Source of the DNA: a bacterium
GTDB taxonomy: Bacteria > 4484-113 > JAFGCY01
NCBI GenBank assembly: GCA_020849855.1
Contig: JADZFO010000034.1
Coordinates: forward strand, 83,557 to 147,556
Direction: 5' to 3'
Length of the DNA: 64,000 nucleotides
A program made the position numbers and the translations under genes. Below the pieces are notes generated by a model. That model ran no database searches and was not told the origin of the DNA. It saw nothing but the letters and a program-made list of their open reading frames with translations. The stretch's first letter is position 1; each line of letters starts with the position of its first letter. Shown here in pieces: positions 38,099 through 47,336 of this stretch.

Positions 38099-39502
38099 TT
38101 AAGCTTCCACGGGTACAGGAGCCGCACTGCGGGCCTCGCGCGCCGTGCCGGTTTCCGCCGCCGCCAGCATGGCCATCAGGCCCAGAGCGGTCATGGAAAC
38201 CAGCAGGCTCGTCCCACCTCCAGAGAAGAATGGCAGGGTGATGCCAGTCAGCGGGAAAGAGCCAAGGGTGGTGGCGATGTTCACAAAGGCCTGAATCACA
38301 ATCAGGTAGCCCAGCGCGGCGATTGCCACATTCGCGAATGGATCGCGGCAGCGCCTTGAAAGCTGCAGGGCCACAAAGGCCAGTGCGCCAAAGAGGATGA
38401 TGATCGCCGCCCCGCCCAGGAAGCCCAGTTCCTCCACCATCACCGGGAAGACGAATTCAAGCTCGCTATAGGGCAGACGGTTCATCTTCTGCTCACTCTT
38501 TAAGAAGCCCTTGCCGGTCAGGCTGCCAAGACCTGTCGCGCCTTCGGCAATGGCGCCGCGGGACTGCGTGATCTGATAGCCCTCGGCATCCGCTGCCGCG
38601 CGCGGGTTGAGCCAGGTCTGCACGCGCTCCGCCGCGTAGTCAAACTTGCCCGGCTTGACCACAAAGACTGCGCCAACCAGCAGCAGCAGGATCGCGCCCA
38701 GCACCAGCAGGTCCTTCACCCGCACAGTGGCCAGCAGCATGGTCAGCACACCGCCGGCGAGGATGATCGAAGTCGTGCCCAGGTCAGGCTGCAGCGCCGT
38801 CAGGCCGGCAGAGAGCAGGATGATCAGCAGGGCCTGCGGCGGCATGGCCGGGAAGACCGGCCGGCCCGCGGGCATCAGGCGGAAGGAGCGCAGCTTCGCC
38901 GCTGCGTCCTGCAGTCCCGCGGCTGCGTTCTGCTGAAGCAGGCTGCCCGCCGGCACTGCCCGGCGCAGCCGGTACCAGCACATGAGCTGCGCGATATAGA
39001 GCACCACCGAAACCTTCAGCAGTTCCGAGGGCTGGAACATCACCACGCCCAGGTCCAGCCAGCGCCGCGAACCGTTAACCACCACGCCCAGCGGGGTGAC
39101 CGCTACTGCCAGCACCGCAAGCCATGAAAGGGCCCAGACCGCCGGCACCAGCCAGGACAGCCAGCGCCGGGCCGGGCGGATCAGGCGGCCCAGCAGCATG
39201 ATGCCGGAGACAGCGCCAAGGCCCAGGGCCATGAAGACGCAGTGCTCGATGAACTCCTTGTAGGGCGGCTTGCCTTCAGCCAGGTGCAAAAAGACAGTCG
39301 TGGAGAAGCTGCAGGCGACGCCAAAGGCCAGCAGCAGTGCGGAGACAAGATAGAGGCGTGAAAGCCAGAAGGGGATCTGCGCGCTCGCCGCCGCGTCAGG
39401 CCCGCTTTGGCTTGTCTGCGCGGGAAAGTCCAGGCTTGCGGCAGGCGCAGCAGCAGCGGGCTGCTCAACCGCGCCAGCGGAATTCCATCCGGAAACACTC
39501 AT
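38099..39502 (-). CDS. ftsW: SEDS-family peptidoglycan polymerase FtsW
   Basis: 467 aa, ten or so membrane helices. SEDS hallmarks: NGSRRWLDLG, FQPSELLKV, QPDLGT and the C-terminal LPFFSGGGTSLLVSM. The extracytoplasmic loop GLGSLTGKGFLKSEQKMNRLPYSELEF differs from the usual YLPEAHTDFIF-type sequence but is in the same place (Pro-x-x-x-x-Glu-Phe before EELGF). The N-terminal 40 residues are Ala/Gln-rich and cytoplasmic. Called FtsW rather than RodA from its place after murD. ATG 39502 has GGGAG 8 bases upstream. Last gene of the operon; a murG/murC follow-on is absent. Confidence 0.92.
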   Translation of the reverse strand: MSVSGWNSAGAVEQPAAAAPAASLDFPAQTSQSGPDAAASAQIPFWLSRLYLVSALLLAFGVACSFSTTVFLHLAEGKPPYKEFIEHCVFMALGLGAVSGIMLLGRLIRPARRWLSWLVPAVWALSWLAVLAVAVTPLGVVVNGSRRWLDLGVVMFQPSELLKVSVVLYIAQLMCWYRLRRAVPAGSLLQQNAAAGLQDAAAKLRSFRLMPAGRPVFPAMPPQALLIILLSAGLTALQPDLGTTSIILAGGVLTMLLATVRVKDLLVLGAILLLLVGAVFVVKPGKFDYAAERVQTWLNPRAAADAEGYQITQSRGAIAEGATGLGSLTGKGFLKSEQKMNRLPYSELEFVFPVMVEELGFLGGAAIIILFGALAFVALQLSRRCRDPFANVAIAALGYLIVIQAFVNIATTLGSFPLTGITLPFFSGGGTSLLVSMTALGLMAMLAAAETGTAREARSAAPVPVEA

Positions 39503-39583
39503 CCCTTTCACTCCCGGGCCCGGCGGCTCACTGCCGCCCGCAGCCCCTCAACCCTCGGTCATCCGGTGCTACGCACCTGCATC

Positions 39584-40948
39584 TCAGAGACTCAGCGCCG
39601 CCACCAGTTCCTTGAAGTGTTCTCCACGCTGTTCATAGCTGGAGTACTGGTCAAAACTGGCGCAGGCCGGCGAGAGCAGCACGCTGCCGCCGCTGCTGCC
39701 CAGAAGTCCCGTGCTGGCAGCCACAGCGTGCTCCATGTCTCCGACACGCTGGTACGCATTATATCCCACGGCGTCGAGTGCTGCGGCAAATCGCTCGGTC
39801 GCTTCGCCGATCAGCAGCACATACTGGACCTTCTGCTGCACCAGAGCCAGCATCTCATCCAGCGGGGTCAGCTTGTCGCGGCCGCCGAGGATCAGCACCA
39901 GGTGCCCGGACATGGCCTTGAGTGCGGTGATGGTGGCCTCGGGGTTCGTGGCCTTGGAGTCGTTATAGAAGCGCAGAGCCCCAGCGCTGCGGCAGAGCTC
40001 CAGGCGGTGTTCATAACCCGTAAAGGTCGACAGGCGCTCGGCGACCGTACTGGCATCCGCGCCCACCAGCATCGCTGCGGTCAGCGCCGCCAGCGCGTTC
40101 TCCACGTTGTGCACACCCGGCAGCTTGATGCATTCCAGGGGCAGCTCATGCTGCTCTGCGCCGAGGTTGACGCAGATCCGCCCGCCTTCCACCCAGGCAC
40201 CCCGGGCAACAGCGCCCTGTTCAGCGCTGTACAGCAAATAGGTGGGCTGCTGGTTGGCGAAGCTCTCGGGGGCAAACCAGCTCTCCCGCGCGTTGGTGAC
40301 AACGAAGTCGCTGCTGCCCATCCGCTGGGCCATCAGGCGCTTGACCCGGGCGTACTCCTCCATGCTGCCGTGCCGGTCCATGTGGTCCGGGGTCAGGTTG
40401 GTATAGATCGCCACATGCGGCTTGAAGCGGTCGACAGTCTCAAGCTGGAATGAGCTGACCTCCAGCGCAACATAGTCCCCACTCTCGATCTCATCCAGGC
40501 TGGCCAGCAGTGGTGTGCCGATATTGCCCAGCACATGCGTCCGGCCCAGGCCCTCCAGGATATGTCCCAGCAGCTTGGTCGTGGTGCTCTTGCCGTTGGT
40601 ACCGGTGATGGCGAGGATATAGCCCTGGCAGTAGCGCGCGGCCAGCTCCAGCTCACCGACAAGCTGCACGCCCGCTTCGCGGGCAGCAATTACGTTGGGG
40701 TTGCTCAGCGGCACGCCCGGAGAAAGCACCAGACTGTCGAGGCCTGTGATCTCGGCTGCGATGCCGTCGGCGCCGATAATCTGGCAGCTGTCGCCGGCCT
40801 GGGCTTGCAGGGCGGCTAGCTTCTGGGGATCGGTCTCGTCAACGAACACCACCGGGCGGATCAGCCGCGGCGCCAGATAGTCAACGCAGGCCTTGCCGGT
40901 CTTGCCATAGCCATACACGCCGACCTTGCGGCCCAGCCAGTTGAGCAT
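39584..40948 (-). CDS. murD: UDP-N-acetylmuramoylalanine--D-glutamate ligase
   Basis: 454 aa, standard Mur ligase. N domain with VYGYGKTGKA (usually GxGxSG); ATP loop AITGTNGKSTTTKLL (113-127); EVSSFQLE; the carbamylated-Lys region; C domain with NDSKATNPEAT and GGRDK. Adds D-Glu to UDP-MurNAc-L-Ala in the cytoplasm. AGGAG is 9 bases before ATG 40948. It follows mraY by 12 bases, the order seen in many dcw clusters. Confidence 0.98.
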   Translation of the reverse strand: MLNWLGRKVGVYGYGKTGKACVDYLAPRLIRPVVFVDETDPQKLAALQAQAGDSCQIIGADGIAAEITGLDSLVLSPGVPLSNPNVIAAREAGVQLVGELELAARYCQGYILAITGTNGKSTTTKLLGHILEGLGRTHVLGNIGTPLLASLDEIESGDYVALEVSSFQLETVDRFKPHVAIYTNLTPDHMDRHGSMEEYARVKRLMAQRMGSSDFVVTNARESWFAPESFANQQPTYLLYSAEQGAVARGAWVEGGRICVNLGAEQHELPLECIKLPGVHNVENALAALTAAMLVGADASTVAERLSTFTGYEHRLELCRSAGALRFYNDSKATNPEATITALKAMSGHLVLILGGRDKLTPLDEMLALVQQKVQYVLLIGEATERFAAALDAVGYNAYQRVGDMEHAVAASTGLLGSSGGSVLLSPACASFDQYSSYEQRGEHFKELVAALSL

Positions 40949-40960
40949 CTCACACGACTC

Positions 40961-42031
40961 CTAGCGCTTGCGCTTGCGGAAGATCACGATCAGGCTAATG
41001 ATGGTCAGCACCAGGGCGACCGTGCCGATGACGCCATAGGTTGTGCCATAGCGCAGCCAGGTAAAGGCCACGGCGCAGCCGAAGAGCTGCAGCAGGCTGA
41101 AGACGAAAACCGTGGTGCGCTCGCCCCAGCCAGCCAGCTCAAAGTGGTGGTGCAGAGGACTCATCAGCAGGATGCGCTTGCCGGTGGTCTTGAAGGAGAT
41201 GACCTGCAGCACCACGCTGGTGACCTCAATCACCCAGACGATGGCGCAGAGGCCCAGGAAGAGCCACCAGCCCTTGGCCAGGAAGAGGCCGCAGACCAGG
41301 GCGCCGACAGCCAGGCTGCCGGTGTCACCCATGTAGATCAGCGCCGGTTTCCAGTTAAAGATCAGGAAGGCCACTAGCACGCCGATGCCCACCGCGGCCG
41401 GCACGGCCAGCGGCTCCTTGCCGTCCAGCAGGGCATAGAAGGCGCCGGCCAGCACCACCAGTGTCGTGCTGGAGAGCAGGCCATCCAGGCCATCGGTGAA
41501 GTTGGCGCCGTTAAGTGCGCCGAGCCAGACAAAAAGCCCCAGCGGGTAATAGACAAACCAGGGCAGGCTCATGGTCCAGGGCATCGGGTTTCCGCTGAGC
41601 GCCGCTGCGGCCAGGGCCTGGTCGAAGTAACCGTGCAGCAGGTACAGCAGGCCCAGGCCCACTGCGATCATCACCGGCAGCTTATAGCGGGCTCGCAGGC
41701 CCTCCGAGCTGCGGCGGAAGACCTTGCGGCTGTCGTCCACCCAGCCCAGCAGGCCCATAAGCGCGGCGGCCCAGCAGACATACACGCCGAGGCGTTCGCT
41801 GGGCATGTTGGGGTCCTGGAAGATGAAGACCAGGCCGCCGGCGAGGAAGAGCAGGATGACGATCACAATGCCGGTGCCGGTCGGCACCCTGCCCTTCGCC
41901 TTGTGGTGTGCGGGTCCGTCTTCGCGAAATGCCTGGGCCATTTTCGCGCCAACGAGGGCGCGGTAGAGCGCGAAGAGCACGGCGGATACAACGCCGCTAA
42001 CGCAGGCTATAAGCCACGGATTACCGATCAC
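40961..42031 (-). CDS. mraY: Phospho-N-acetylmuramoyl-pentapeptide-transferase
   Basis: 356 aa, about ten membrane helices. Transfers phospho-MurNAc-pentapeptide to undecaprenyl phosphate (lipid I). Catalytic signatures: GWVDDSRKV (DDxxK, about 92-99), NGANFTDGLDGL and MSPLHHHFEL. GTG 42031 starts 6 bases after the murF stop, without a clear Shine-Dalgarno, so translation probably depends on coupling. Has all conserved Asp and the HHH triad; no anomaly. Confidence 0.98.
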   Translation of the reverse strand: MIGNPWLIACVSGVVSAVLFALYRALVGAKMAQAFREDGPAHHKAKGRVPTGTGIVIVILLFLAGGLVFIFQDPNMPSERLGVYVCWAAALMGLLGWVDDSRKVFRRSSEGLRARYKLPVMIAVGLGLLYLLHGYFDQALAAAALSGNPMPWTMSLPWFVYYPLGLFVWLGALNGANFTDGLDGLLSSTTLVVLAGAFYALLDGKEPLAVPAAVGIGVLVAFLIFNWKPALIYMGDTGSLAVGALVCGLFLAKGWWLFLGLCAIVWVIEVTSVVLQVISFKTTGKRILLMSPLHHHFELAGWGERTTVFVFSLLQLFGCAVAFTWLRYGTTYGVIGTVALVLTIISLIVIFRKRKR

Positions 42032-42037
42032 AGGAAG

Positions 42038-44089
42038 CTAGCTCTGTATTCCCAGGATTATCTCGTTAACCACGCGCTCCAGGTGCAGTGCCCGGGAGCC
42101 CTTGACCAGGATGACCGTCGGGCGGTCGTCCTGCTGAATCTCGTTGACAATCAGCGCACTTAGCTTCTGGGCGGCGCGGTCATCCAGAATAACATTGCCA
42201 CCCTCGTCATCGTGCTGGCCGCGGTCGCCAAAGCCGCCACGGTCGGGCGCGCCGCCATAATGCCGCTCGCCATAGCCACGGTCGCCATAGCCGCCGCGGT
42301 CACCGTAGCCACCGCGGTCGCCATAGCCGCCGCTGAAACCGCCGCCACGCCGGTCGTCGTAACCGCCACGGCCGCCATAGCCCGGACGCGGCCCGCGTCC
42401 GCCGCCGCCAGCGCCGAAGCTCTGGCGCGGGAAGCCATAGCCACTGGACTGGCCGAAGCCCTGGGACTGGCCGTAGTTCATCTGGCCGCCCTCCCGGGAA
42501 CCGAAGCCGCCCTCGGATTCTTCTTCCTCGCCTTCAGGCGCAGGCCCGGCCGGAGCACTGCCGAAACCGCCCGGAGCGCCGAAGCCGCTGGGTGAAGGTG
42601 CACGGCGGGCGCCGCGCGCCGCCGGCTGACCGAAGCCGCGGCCGAAACCGCTGTCCTCGCCCAGGGCGCGCTCCTGACCGCCGGCGATGTAGTGCACGTT
42701 GACCCCGTCGATCGCCTCAACCTCGTTGACCGCGTTCATGCGCGGGCCAACGGCGTAGATTGAATCGATGGGCAGGTTCAGCGCCACCTGGGCCAGCTGA
42801 CGGTGCAGCAGGGTCTCGTACTTGCCCAGCTCAAGCATGTCGCCCAGCACCAGGATCTTGCGGTAGCTGGGGTCGATGTTCAGCAGCACTTCGAGGCTGT
42901 CGATGCAGGAAGCCGGGCTGGAGTTGTAGCAGTCGTCGATCAGGTACACATCATCACGCAGGTTGATCAGGTTCAGGCGCTGCGGGGTGTACATCAGATT
43001 CTCAGCCGCGTCGGCGATGTCATCCAGGCTCATGCCGGACTCAAGCGCCATCATGGAAGCCGCCAGCAGGTTCTCCACCGCGCCGCGGCCCAGCAGGGCC
43101 AGCTCCACCTCGGCGCGGCCGCCGGCCTTGGTGCAGAGTGTGAAGCTGGATCCGCGCAAGCCCTCAAGCTGCATGTTCTCGACCCACAGGTCGGCATCCG
43201 GCAGCTCAGCCTCCGGCGCATCCACAATGCCCGGGGCGCGGAAGGGCGAGATGGCGCAGTCCTTGTACACGCCGCTGGGGTCGAAGTAGCGGAACTGCTC
43301 ATCGGTCAGGCTGCGCATGCGCTGCTTCATCTCTTCCACCACGCCCAGCACATTCGGGTCGCGGCGGTTGAGCACCACCAGGCCGTCCGGGGTGATGCCG
43401 TCGATGATCTCGCTCTTGGCGCGGTAGACCTCTTCAAAGGAACCCAGGCGGCCGACGTGGCTGCCGCTGGTGTTGGTGATGCAAACAATGTTGGGATGCG
43501 CGATCTTGCTCAGCAGGCTGATCTCGGAGCGCGCCCGCATGGCCATCTCGATCACGGCGAATTGCGTGTCCGGCCGAATCTTGGCCAAGGCCAGCGGGAC
43601 GCCGATCTCGTTGTTGAAGTTCTTCTCGGTGCCGACAGTGTTGTAGCGGCTGGAGAGAAGCTGGATCAGCATCTCCTTGGTGCCGGTCTTGCCAACGCTG
43701 CCGGTGATGCCCATGACGTTGACGTTGTACTGGGTGCGGTACCACTCGGCCAGCTTCTGCAGGGCTACCAGGGTGTGCCGCACCTCGATCAGGCAGGCGT
43801 CCTCTGAATCGCGGCTGCGCAGGTTGCGCTCGCGCAGCCAGGCCGCGATCTCATGGACCTGGTGATGGCCGCTGCGCACAAGTGCCGCGACAGCGCCCTT
43901 GTTGAGGGAGTCGATGACATAGCCGTGGCCGTCGCGGCTCTGGCCCATCAGGGGCACAAAGACCGACCCGGGCTCGACGTAGCGGCTATCAATGCAATAA
44001 GTCGTGAAGCGGGCTTCCGGGTTGCCGACAATCAGGCGGCCGCCCAGAATATTCACCAGCTCTCCGACCTTAAAGACAGAGTGCGGCAT
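42038..44089 (-). CDS. murF: UDP-MurNAc-tripeptide--D-Ala-D-Ala ligase with Gly/Arg-rich insertion
   Basis: 683 aa against about 450 in most bacteria. N domain with YCIDSRYVEPGSVFV; ATP loop GITGSVGKTGTKEML (127-141); central IEMAMRARSEI and NTSGSHVGR segments; C domain with IDDCYNSSP and LGDMLELG. The final C-domain strand (TVILVKGSRALHLERVV) is displaced by an insertion at about 475-631 (42196-42665) rich in Gly, Arg, Tyr, Phe and Ser, with GYGDRGG-type repeats and an acidic EGEEEESEGG patch. The frame stays open and conserved segments flank it, so the enzyme should fold with a disordered loop. First of the murF-mraY-murD-ftsW operon. Confidence 0.96.
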   Translation of the reverse strand: MPHSVFKVGELVNILGGRLIVGNPEARFTTYCIDSRYVEPGSVFVPLMGQSRDGHGYVIDSLNKGAVAALVRSGHHQVHEIAAWLRERNLRSRDSEDACLIEVRHTLVALQKLAEWYRTQYNVNVMGITGSVGKTGTKEMLIQLLSSRYNTVGTEKNFNNEIGVPLALAKIRPDTQFAVIEMAMRARSEISLLSKIAHPNIVCITNTSGSHVGRLGSFEEVYRAKSEIIDGITPDGLVVLNRRDPNVLGVVEEMKQRMRSLTDEQFRYFDPSGVYKDCAISPFRAPGIVDAPEAELPDADLWVENMQLEGLRGSSFTLCTKAGGRAEVELALLGRGAVENLLAASMMALESGMSLDDIADAAENLMYTPQRLNLINLRDDVYLIDDCYNSSPASCIDSLEVLLNIDPSYRKILVLGDMLELGKYETLLHRQLAQVALNLPIDSIYAVGPRMNAVNEVEAIDGVNVHYIAGGQERALGEDSGFGRGFGQPAARGARRAPSPSGFGAPGGFGSAPAGPAPEGEEEESEGGFGSREGGQMNYGQSQGFGQSSGYGFPRQSFGAGGGGRGPRPGYGGRGGYDDRRGGGFSGGYGDRGGYGDRGGYGDRGYGERHYGGAPDRGGFGDRGQHDDEGGNVILDDRAAQKLSALIVNEIQQDDRPTVILVKGSRALHLERVVNEIILGIQS

Positions 44090-44305
44090 TCTTTACCAGT
44101 CCAACTGACCCAAAAAAAGGGAAATTTACAGGGGGTGGCCAGCATAAAACAGCCTGCTGACCCGCCGGGGTTAGCGGCGGCCCAAATTGGGCGGCAAGAT
44201 TGTACTACCCGGCCAGAGTCCTGCTTGAATTCGACTATGTTATTCTCACCACGACCGGGCAGCTGCTGACCCGTCAACCGCCAGAAACCTTTTGGGGGAG
44301 ATTCC

Positions 44306-46171
44306 ATGTACTCGAACGCGCGGGCCTTTATCGTGCTCTTTGCTTTGCTTGTGCTGGCTGTCGCCGTCTCTGCCTGCTCCGCTTCACGCGGGCAGTCGGG
44401 CGTCAGCAATAATCCGCCTGACCCGCAGTCGCAGGCCGTCCTGGCCGGGCTTCCGGCCCTGGCGGATCTCCCCAGCCTCGCTCCGCGCGGTGCCAGCGCC
44501 GAGGATGCCCAGCTGATCAGCGGAGTTGACGCCTCCGATTCCAGCGGTTTCTTCTTTGCTCAGGGCAGCAGCGCCCAGCTTGGCCATCCCGATGGCGGCC
44601 TGGCCTATGCGATCTACTCCTTCAACCTCACTCCCGGCGACACGGTCAACCGGCTCGAGACCGCCATCAGCATGAACATGGCGGGCAAGTCCTTCTGGCT
44701 TGGTTTCAGTGACTTTGGCAACCAGCGCTGGCAGTTCCAGCGCGTCAGCACTGACGGCCCGACCTTCCAGGCCGGTGAGCTGCCTGCTCTCATGAGCAAC
44801 GGCACAACGGCTTATGTAGTCGTCGTCTCCTACTTTGACGGCGGCCTCGTGGTCGACTCGCTGACCCTGATCACGGAATCAGTGGGACCCCCTGTGGACT
44901 GGGCCCACACCTGGGACAACAGCGGCAATGAGAGTCTGAACTGCATCGGCATTGACGGCGCTTCAAATGTCTATGTCGCCGGATTTGCCGAAAGCGGCAA
45001 CGCCGGCGAGGCCGGGCCGATGATCCTGCTGAAATACACAGCCAGCGGCTCGCTGGTCAAAGCCCGGCAGTGGATCGTGCCGGTTGAGGACTTTAGCGCG
45101 GAGGCGATCCAGCCCGGCGACATGAAAGTTGACGCCGCGGGAAACTGTTATCTGCTGACCAGCGTGTCCACCAGCCCTGACTTCCACTTCGGTATCATGA
45201 AGCTGAACAGCCAGTTTGAGCTGCAGTGGAGCAAGACCTGGTATGGCCCCGCCTATGACGTGCCTTCGAGCCTGACCCTCAGCCCTGACGGTCAGCAGGT
45301 GATTGTTACCGCAGACACACAACTCGACCCTGAGATCTTTGACACTGTGCCTTTGATCCTCTACATAGATGCTGAGACAGGCGCACAGGTGTCAAGCGAG
45401 TATGTCAGCGTAGAAGGCTCCGCTTCTTTCTATAACGTTGCTGTGGCGCCGGATGGCACGACCTACTTCGGCGGCTTTGCCGACACCACCGAGGGCACAG
45501 GGTCACTGCTGCTCAAGGTTGATGACATGGGCCTTGTACAGTCCGCCTCTATTTGCGGTGTGAATGGCTACTTCGGAATGACTATCGACGGCTCGAACAA
45601 CCTCATATGCAGCGCGGAAGAGAACAGCATTGAGGACTATGGCAGTCCCGAGAAGTACGGGACCATCATCTTGAAGCTTGACCCGAACGGCGCCTTCCTG
45701 GATGGCGCAGTATTTGAGTCCGCGGACGGATACTACAGCGCCGGCCCGATCAGCAATGTGATGGGCAGCTTTGAAATGGAGTCGTCCCATTACATACTTG
45801 GCGACCAGACTCTCGGCCCCCTGAAGTTCGATGCCAACCTTGATTTCAGCAGCTTTACCGGCTTCTACATGAGCAGTTCCCTGAACCCCCTCAACTACGG
45901 CATTGTCAGGGATGGCGGTTCATACTGCCTCGCCGCCTCCGCTGACGCGGACAGCGTGCTGATCCCGGGCCAGATTTTGCACAGCACAGCCGAAGTCACT
46001 GAGCTGAACATGGGCGACGTCATCATCAACAGCATCTCGCTCTCGAAAACGTCGACGGACAGTCTCTTTGTTGACGAGCCGGGTGAGTTTGCGGATGAGG
46101 CTGGTGAAGTGGACCCTGAGCTGAAGATTGAGAACGACGCCTATACGGCCCGGCTTACGCCTGCGATCTGA
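44306..46171 (+). CDS. Lipoprotein with shared N-terminal domain and beta-propeller-like repeats
   Basis: 621 aa. Lipoprotein signal (VLFALLVLAVAVSAC; Cys about residue 24) and a disordered Pro/Ser linker. About 85-195 forms a beta domain (GLAYAIYSFNL, FWLGFSDFGNQRW) also found in the lipoprotein at 56488. Residues about 200-600 hold repeats with GNVYVAGF- or GTTYFGGF-like strands, as in NHL/SBBP-type beta-propellers; the last 25 residues are acidic. GGGGGAG 5 bases before ATG 44306. Cell-surface or periplasmic, no catalytic motif seen. Divergent from murF. Confidence 0.75.
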   Translation: MYSNARAFIVLFALLVLAVAVSACSASRGQSGVSNNPPDPQSQAVLAGLPALADLPSLAPRGASAEDAQLISGVDASDSSGFFFAQGSSAQLGHPDGGLAYAIYSFNLTPGDTVNRLETAISMNMAGKSFWLGFSDFGNQRWQFQRVSTDGPTFQAGELPALMSNGTTAYVVVVSYFDGGLVVDSLTLITESVGPPVDWAHTWDNSGNESLNCIGIDGASNVYVAGFAESGNAGEAGPMILLKYTASGSLVKARQWIVPVEDFSAEAIQPGDMKVDAAGNCYLLTSVSTSPDFHFGIMKLNSQFELQWSKTWYGPAYDVPSSLTLSPDGQQVIVTADTQLDPEIFDTVPLILYIDAETGAQVSSEYVSVEGSASFYNVAVAPDGTTYFGGFADTTEGTGSLLLKVDDMGLVQSASICGVNGYFGMTIDGSNNLICSAEENSIEDYGSPEKYGTIILKLDPNGAFLDGAVFESADGYYSAGPISNVMGSFEMESSHYILGDQTLGPLKFDANLDFSSFTGFYMSSSLNPLNYGIVRDGGSYCLAASADADSVLIPGQILHSTAEVTELNMGDVIINSISLSKTSTDSLFVDEPGEFADEAGEVDPELKIENDAYTARLTPAI

Positions 46172-46216
46172 CACCGGGGTGACGCCTGGCCGGGACGGGG
46201 AGCGGAAAGCGAGTAA

Positions 46217-46307
46217 TGGCGGAGGAGCAGGGATTCGAACCCTGGATACGGGGTTACCGTATAACTGTTTTCGAGACAGCCGCCTTCAACCACTCGGCCA
46301 CTCCTCC
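46217..46307 (-). tRNA. tRNA-Ser (anticodon CGA)
   Basis: Class II tRNA of 91 nt with CCA encoded. Acceptor GGAGGAG pairs with CTCCTCC; the anticodon loop is CTCGAAA; a long variable arm follows. It lies opposite the surrounding genes. Confidence 0.92.
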
Positions 46308-46374
46308 AGCGCGGCTGAGATTATAACGGCATACGGCGGTTGAACTTGCCCCGCGCCCTGCCGATGAACTTGCC

Positions 46375-47289
46375 ATGTCGCAAGCTGCAACTCAGGCCAT
46401 TCGCCTCTACACCACAAACCCCAGCCATAGCCGTGACATTCAGACGGCCAGCGATGCCAAGGGCTACCAGCTTGAGCTGCATGCCAAGCTGGATCCGGCG
46501 GAGCTGCTGCAGAACTACACGCAGTTCAGCGTGCTGATCTTCGACCTCACCGGTGCGAGTTTCAGCGCTGATGCCGTCATGAGCGCCATGGACGGCCTGG
46601 ATGGCGACAAGGCGCCGCCGGTGCTCTACCTGCTGGCCAGCCCGGCGGATATCGCCGTTGTGGCCGGCGCCGGCAGCATCGCCAACCAGGACTACACCTT
46701 TGTGCCGCTCGACACGGCCAACCTGGGCCAGCGCCTGGAGGTTCTGATGATGCTGGGCGCGCGCCGCCGCCTGACCATGGAGTCGGCCATCACCGACCGC
46801 ATGACCGGCCTGCACAACCGCAAGTACTTCCTGCGCCGCCTGGAAGAGGAGCTTTACCGCTGCGCGCGCTATGGCTACAGCCTCGGCGTTGTGCTGCTGG
46901 ACGTGGACTTCAAGGCCCAGGACGGCAAGGAACTGACCGAGGACACGGGCACCAAGGTAGTGCAGCAGATCGCCGAGTTCTTCAAGGGCCGCCTGCGCCG
47001 CAGCGACATCATCGCCCGCTTCAAGTGGAGCGACTTCGCCATGCTGCTGCCGGAGCTTGAGCGCGACGACCTGGACGCAGTGGCCAAGGACATGCGCCGC
47101 AAGATCGAGGAGATGAAGGTCAACGTCGGCGGGCGGGATATCCAGCTGCATCTGGCGGTTGGCGAGCTCTGCTTCCCCACTGAGGGTGTCAGCACCGCGC
47201 TGGACGTGGTGGACGCTCTGGAGGAGTGCGTGGCCCAGGCCCGCCGCAATGGTGGCATCGCGGCCTACCTCCCCGGCGACAAGACCTAG
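46375..47289 (+). CDS. Receiver-like domain plus degenerate GGDEF domain
   Basis: 304 aa. The first 125 residues read as a receiver-like alpha/beta fold without the canonical phospho-Asp setting (QFSVLIFDLTG in its place). From about 135: DRMTGLHNRKYFLRRLEEEL, LLDVDFKAQDG, RSDIIARFKWSDFAMLLPEL. This is the GGDEF scaffold, but the signature GG(D/E)EF is KWSDF, and the ND in the metal-binding FKxxND motif is replaced. Diguanylate cyclase activity is unlikely; nucleotide binding or a scaffold role is possible. TATAAC at 46322-46327 may be the promoter; no Shine-Dalgarno. Confidence 0.8.
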   Translation: MSQAATQAIRLYTTNPSHSRDIQTASDAKGYQLELHAKLDPAELLQNYTQFSVLIFDLTGASFSADAVMSAMDGLDGDKAPPVLYLLASPADIAVVAGAGSIANQDYTFVPLDTANLGQRLEVLMMLGARRRLTMESAITDRMTGLHNRKYFLRRLEEELYRCARYGYSLGVVLLDVDFKAQDGKELTEDTGTKVVQQIAEFFKGRLRRSDIIARFKWSDFAMLLPELERDDLDAVAKDMRRKIEEMKVNVGGRDIQLHLAVGELCFPTEGVSTALDVVDALEECVAQARRNGGIAAYLPGDKT

Positions 47290-47307
47290 CTTAAGGCGCT
47301 ATCATCT

Positions 47308-47329
47308 CTCCAGGCTGCTGAGCCTGGAG
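47308..47329 (+). promoter_or_regulatory. Hairpin covering the Shine-Dalgarno of the 47337 gene
   Basis: A perfect 9-bp stem, CTCCAGGCT with AGCCTGGAG, around GCTG. The 3' arm contains GGAG of the GGAGGG site 6 bases before ATG 47337. TATCAT at 47300-47305 could be a -10; its start would fall inside the 5' arm, so formation depends on longer transcripts. Confidence 0.4.
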
Positions 47330-47336
47330 GGACTGG

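Noticed and set aside
42250..42460. Repeated DNA in murF considered as CRISPR or tandem satellite
   Set aside because: Repeats are short, unequal and encode GYGDRGG in frame; no spacers.
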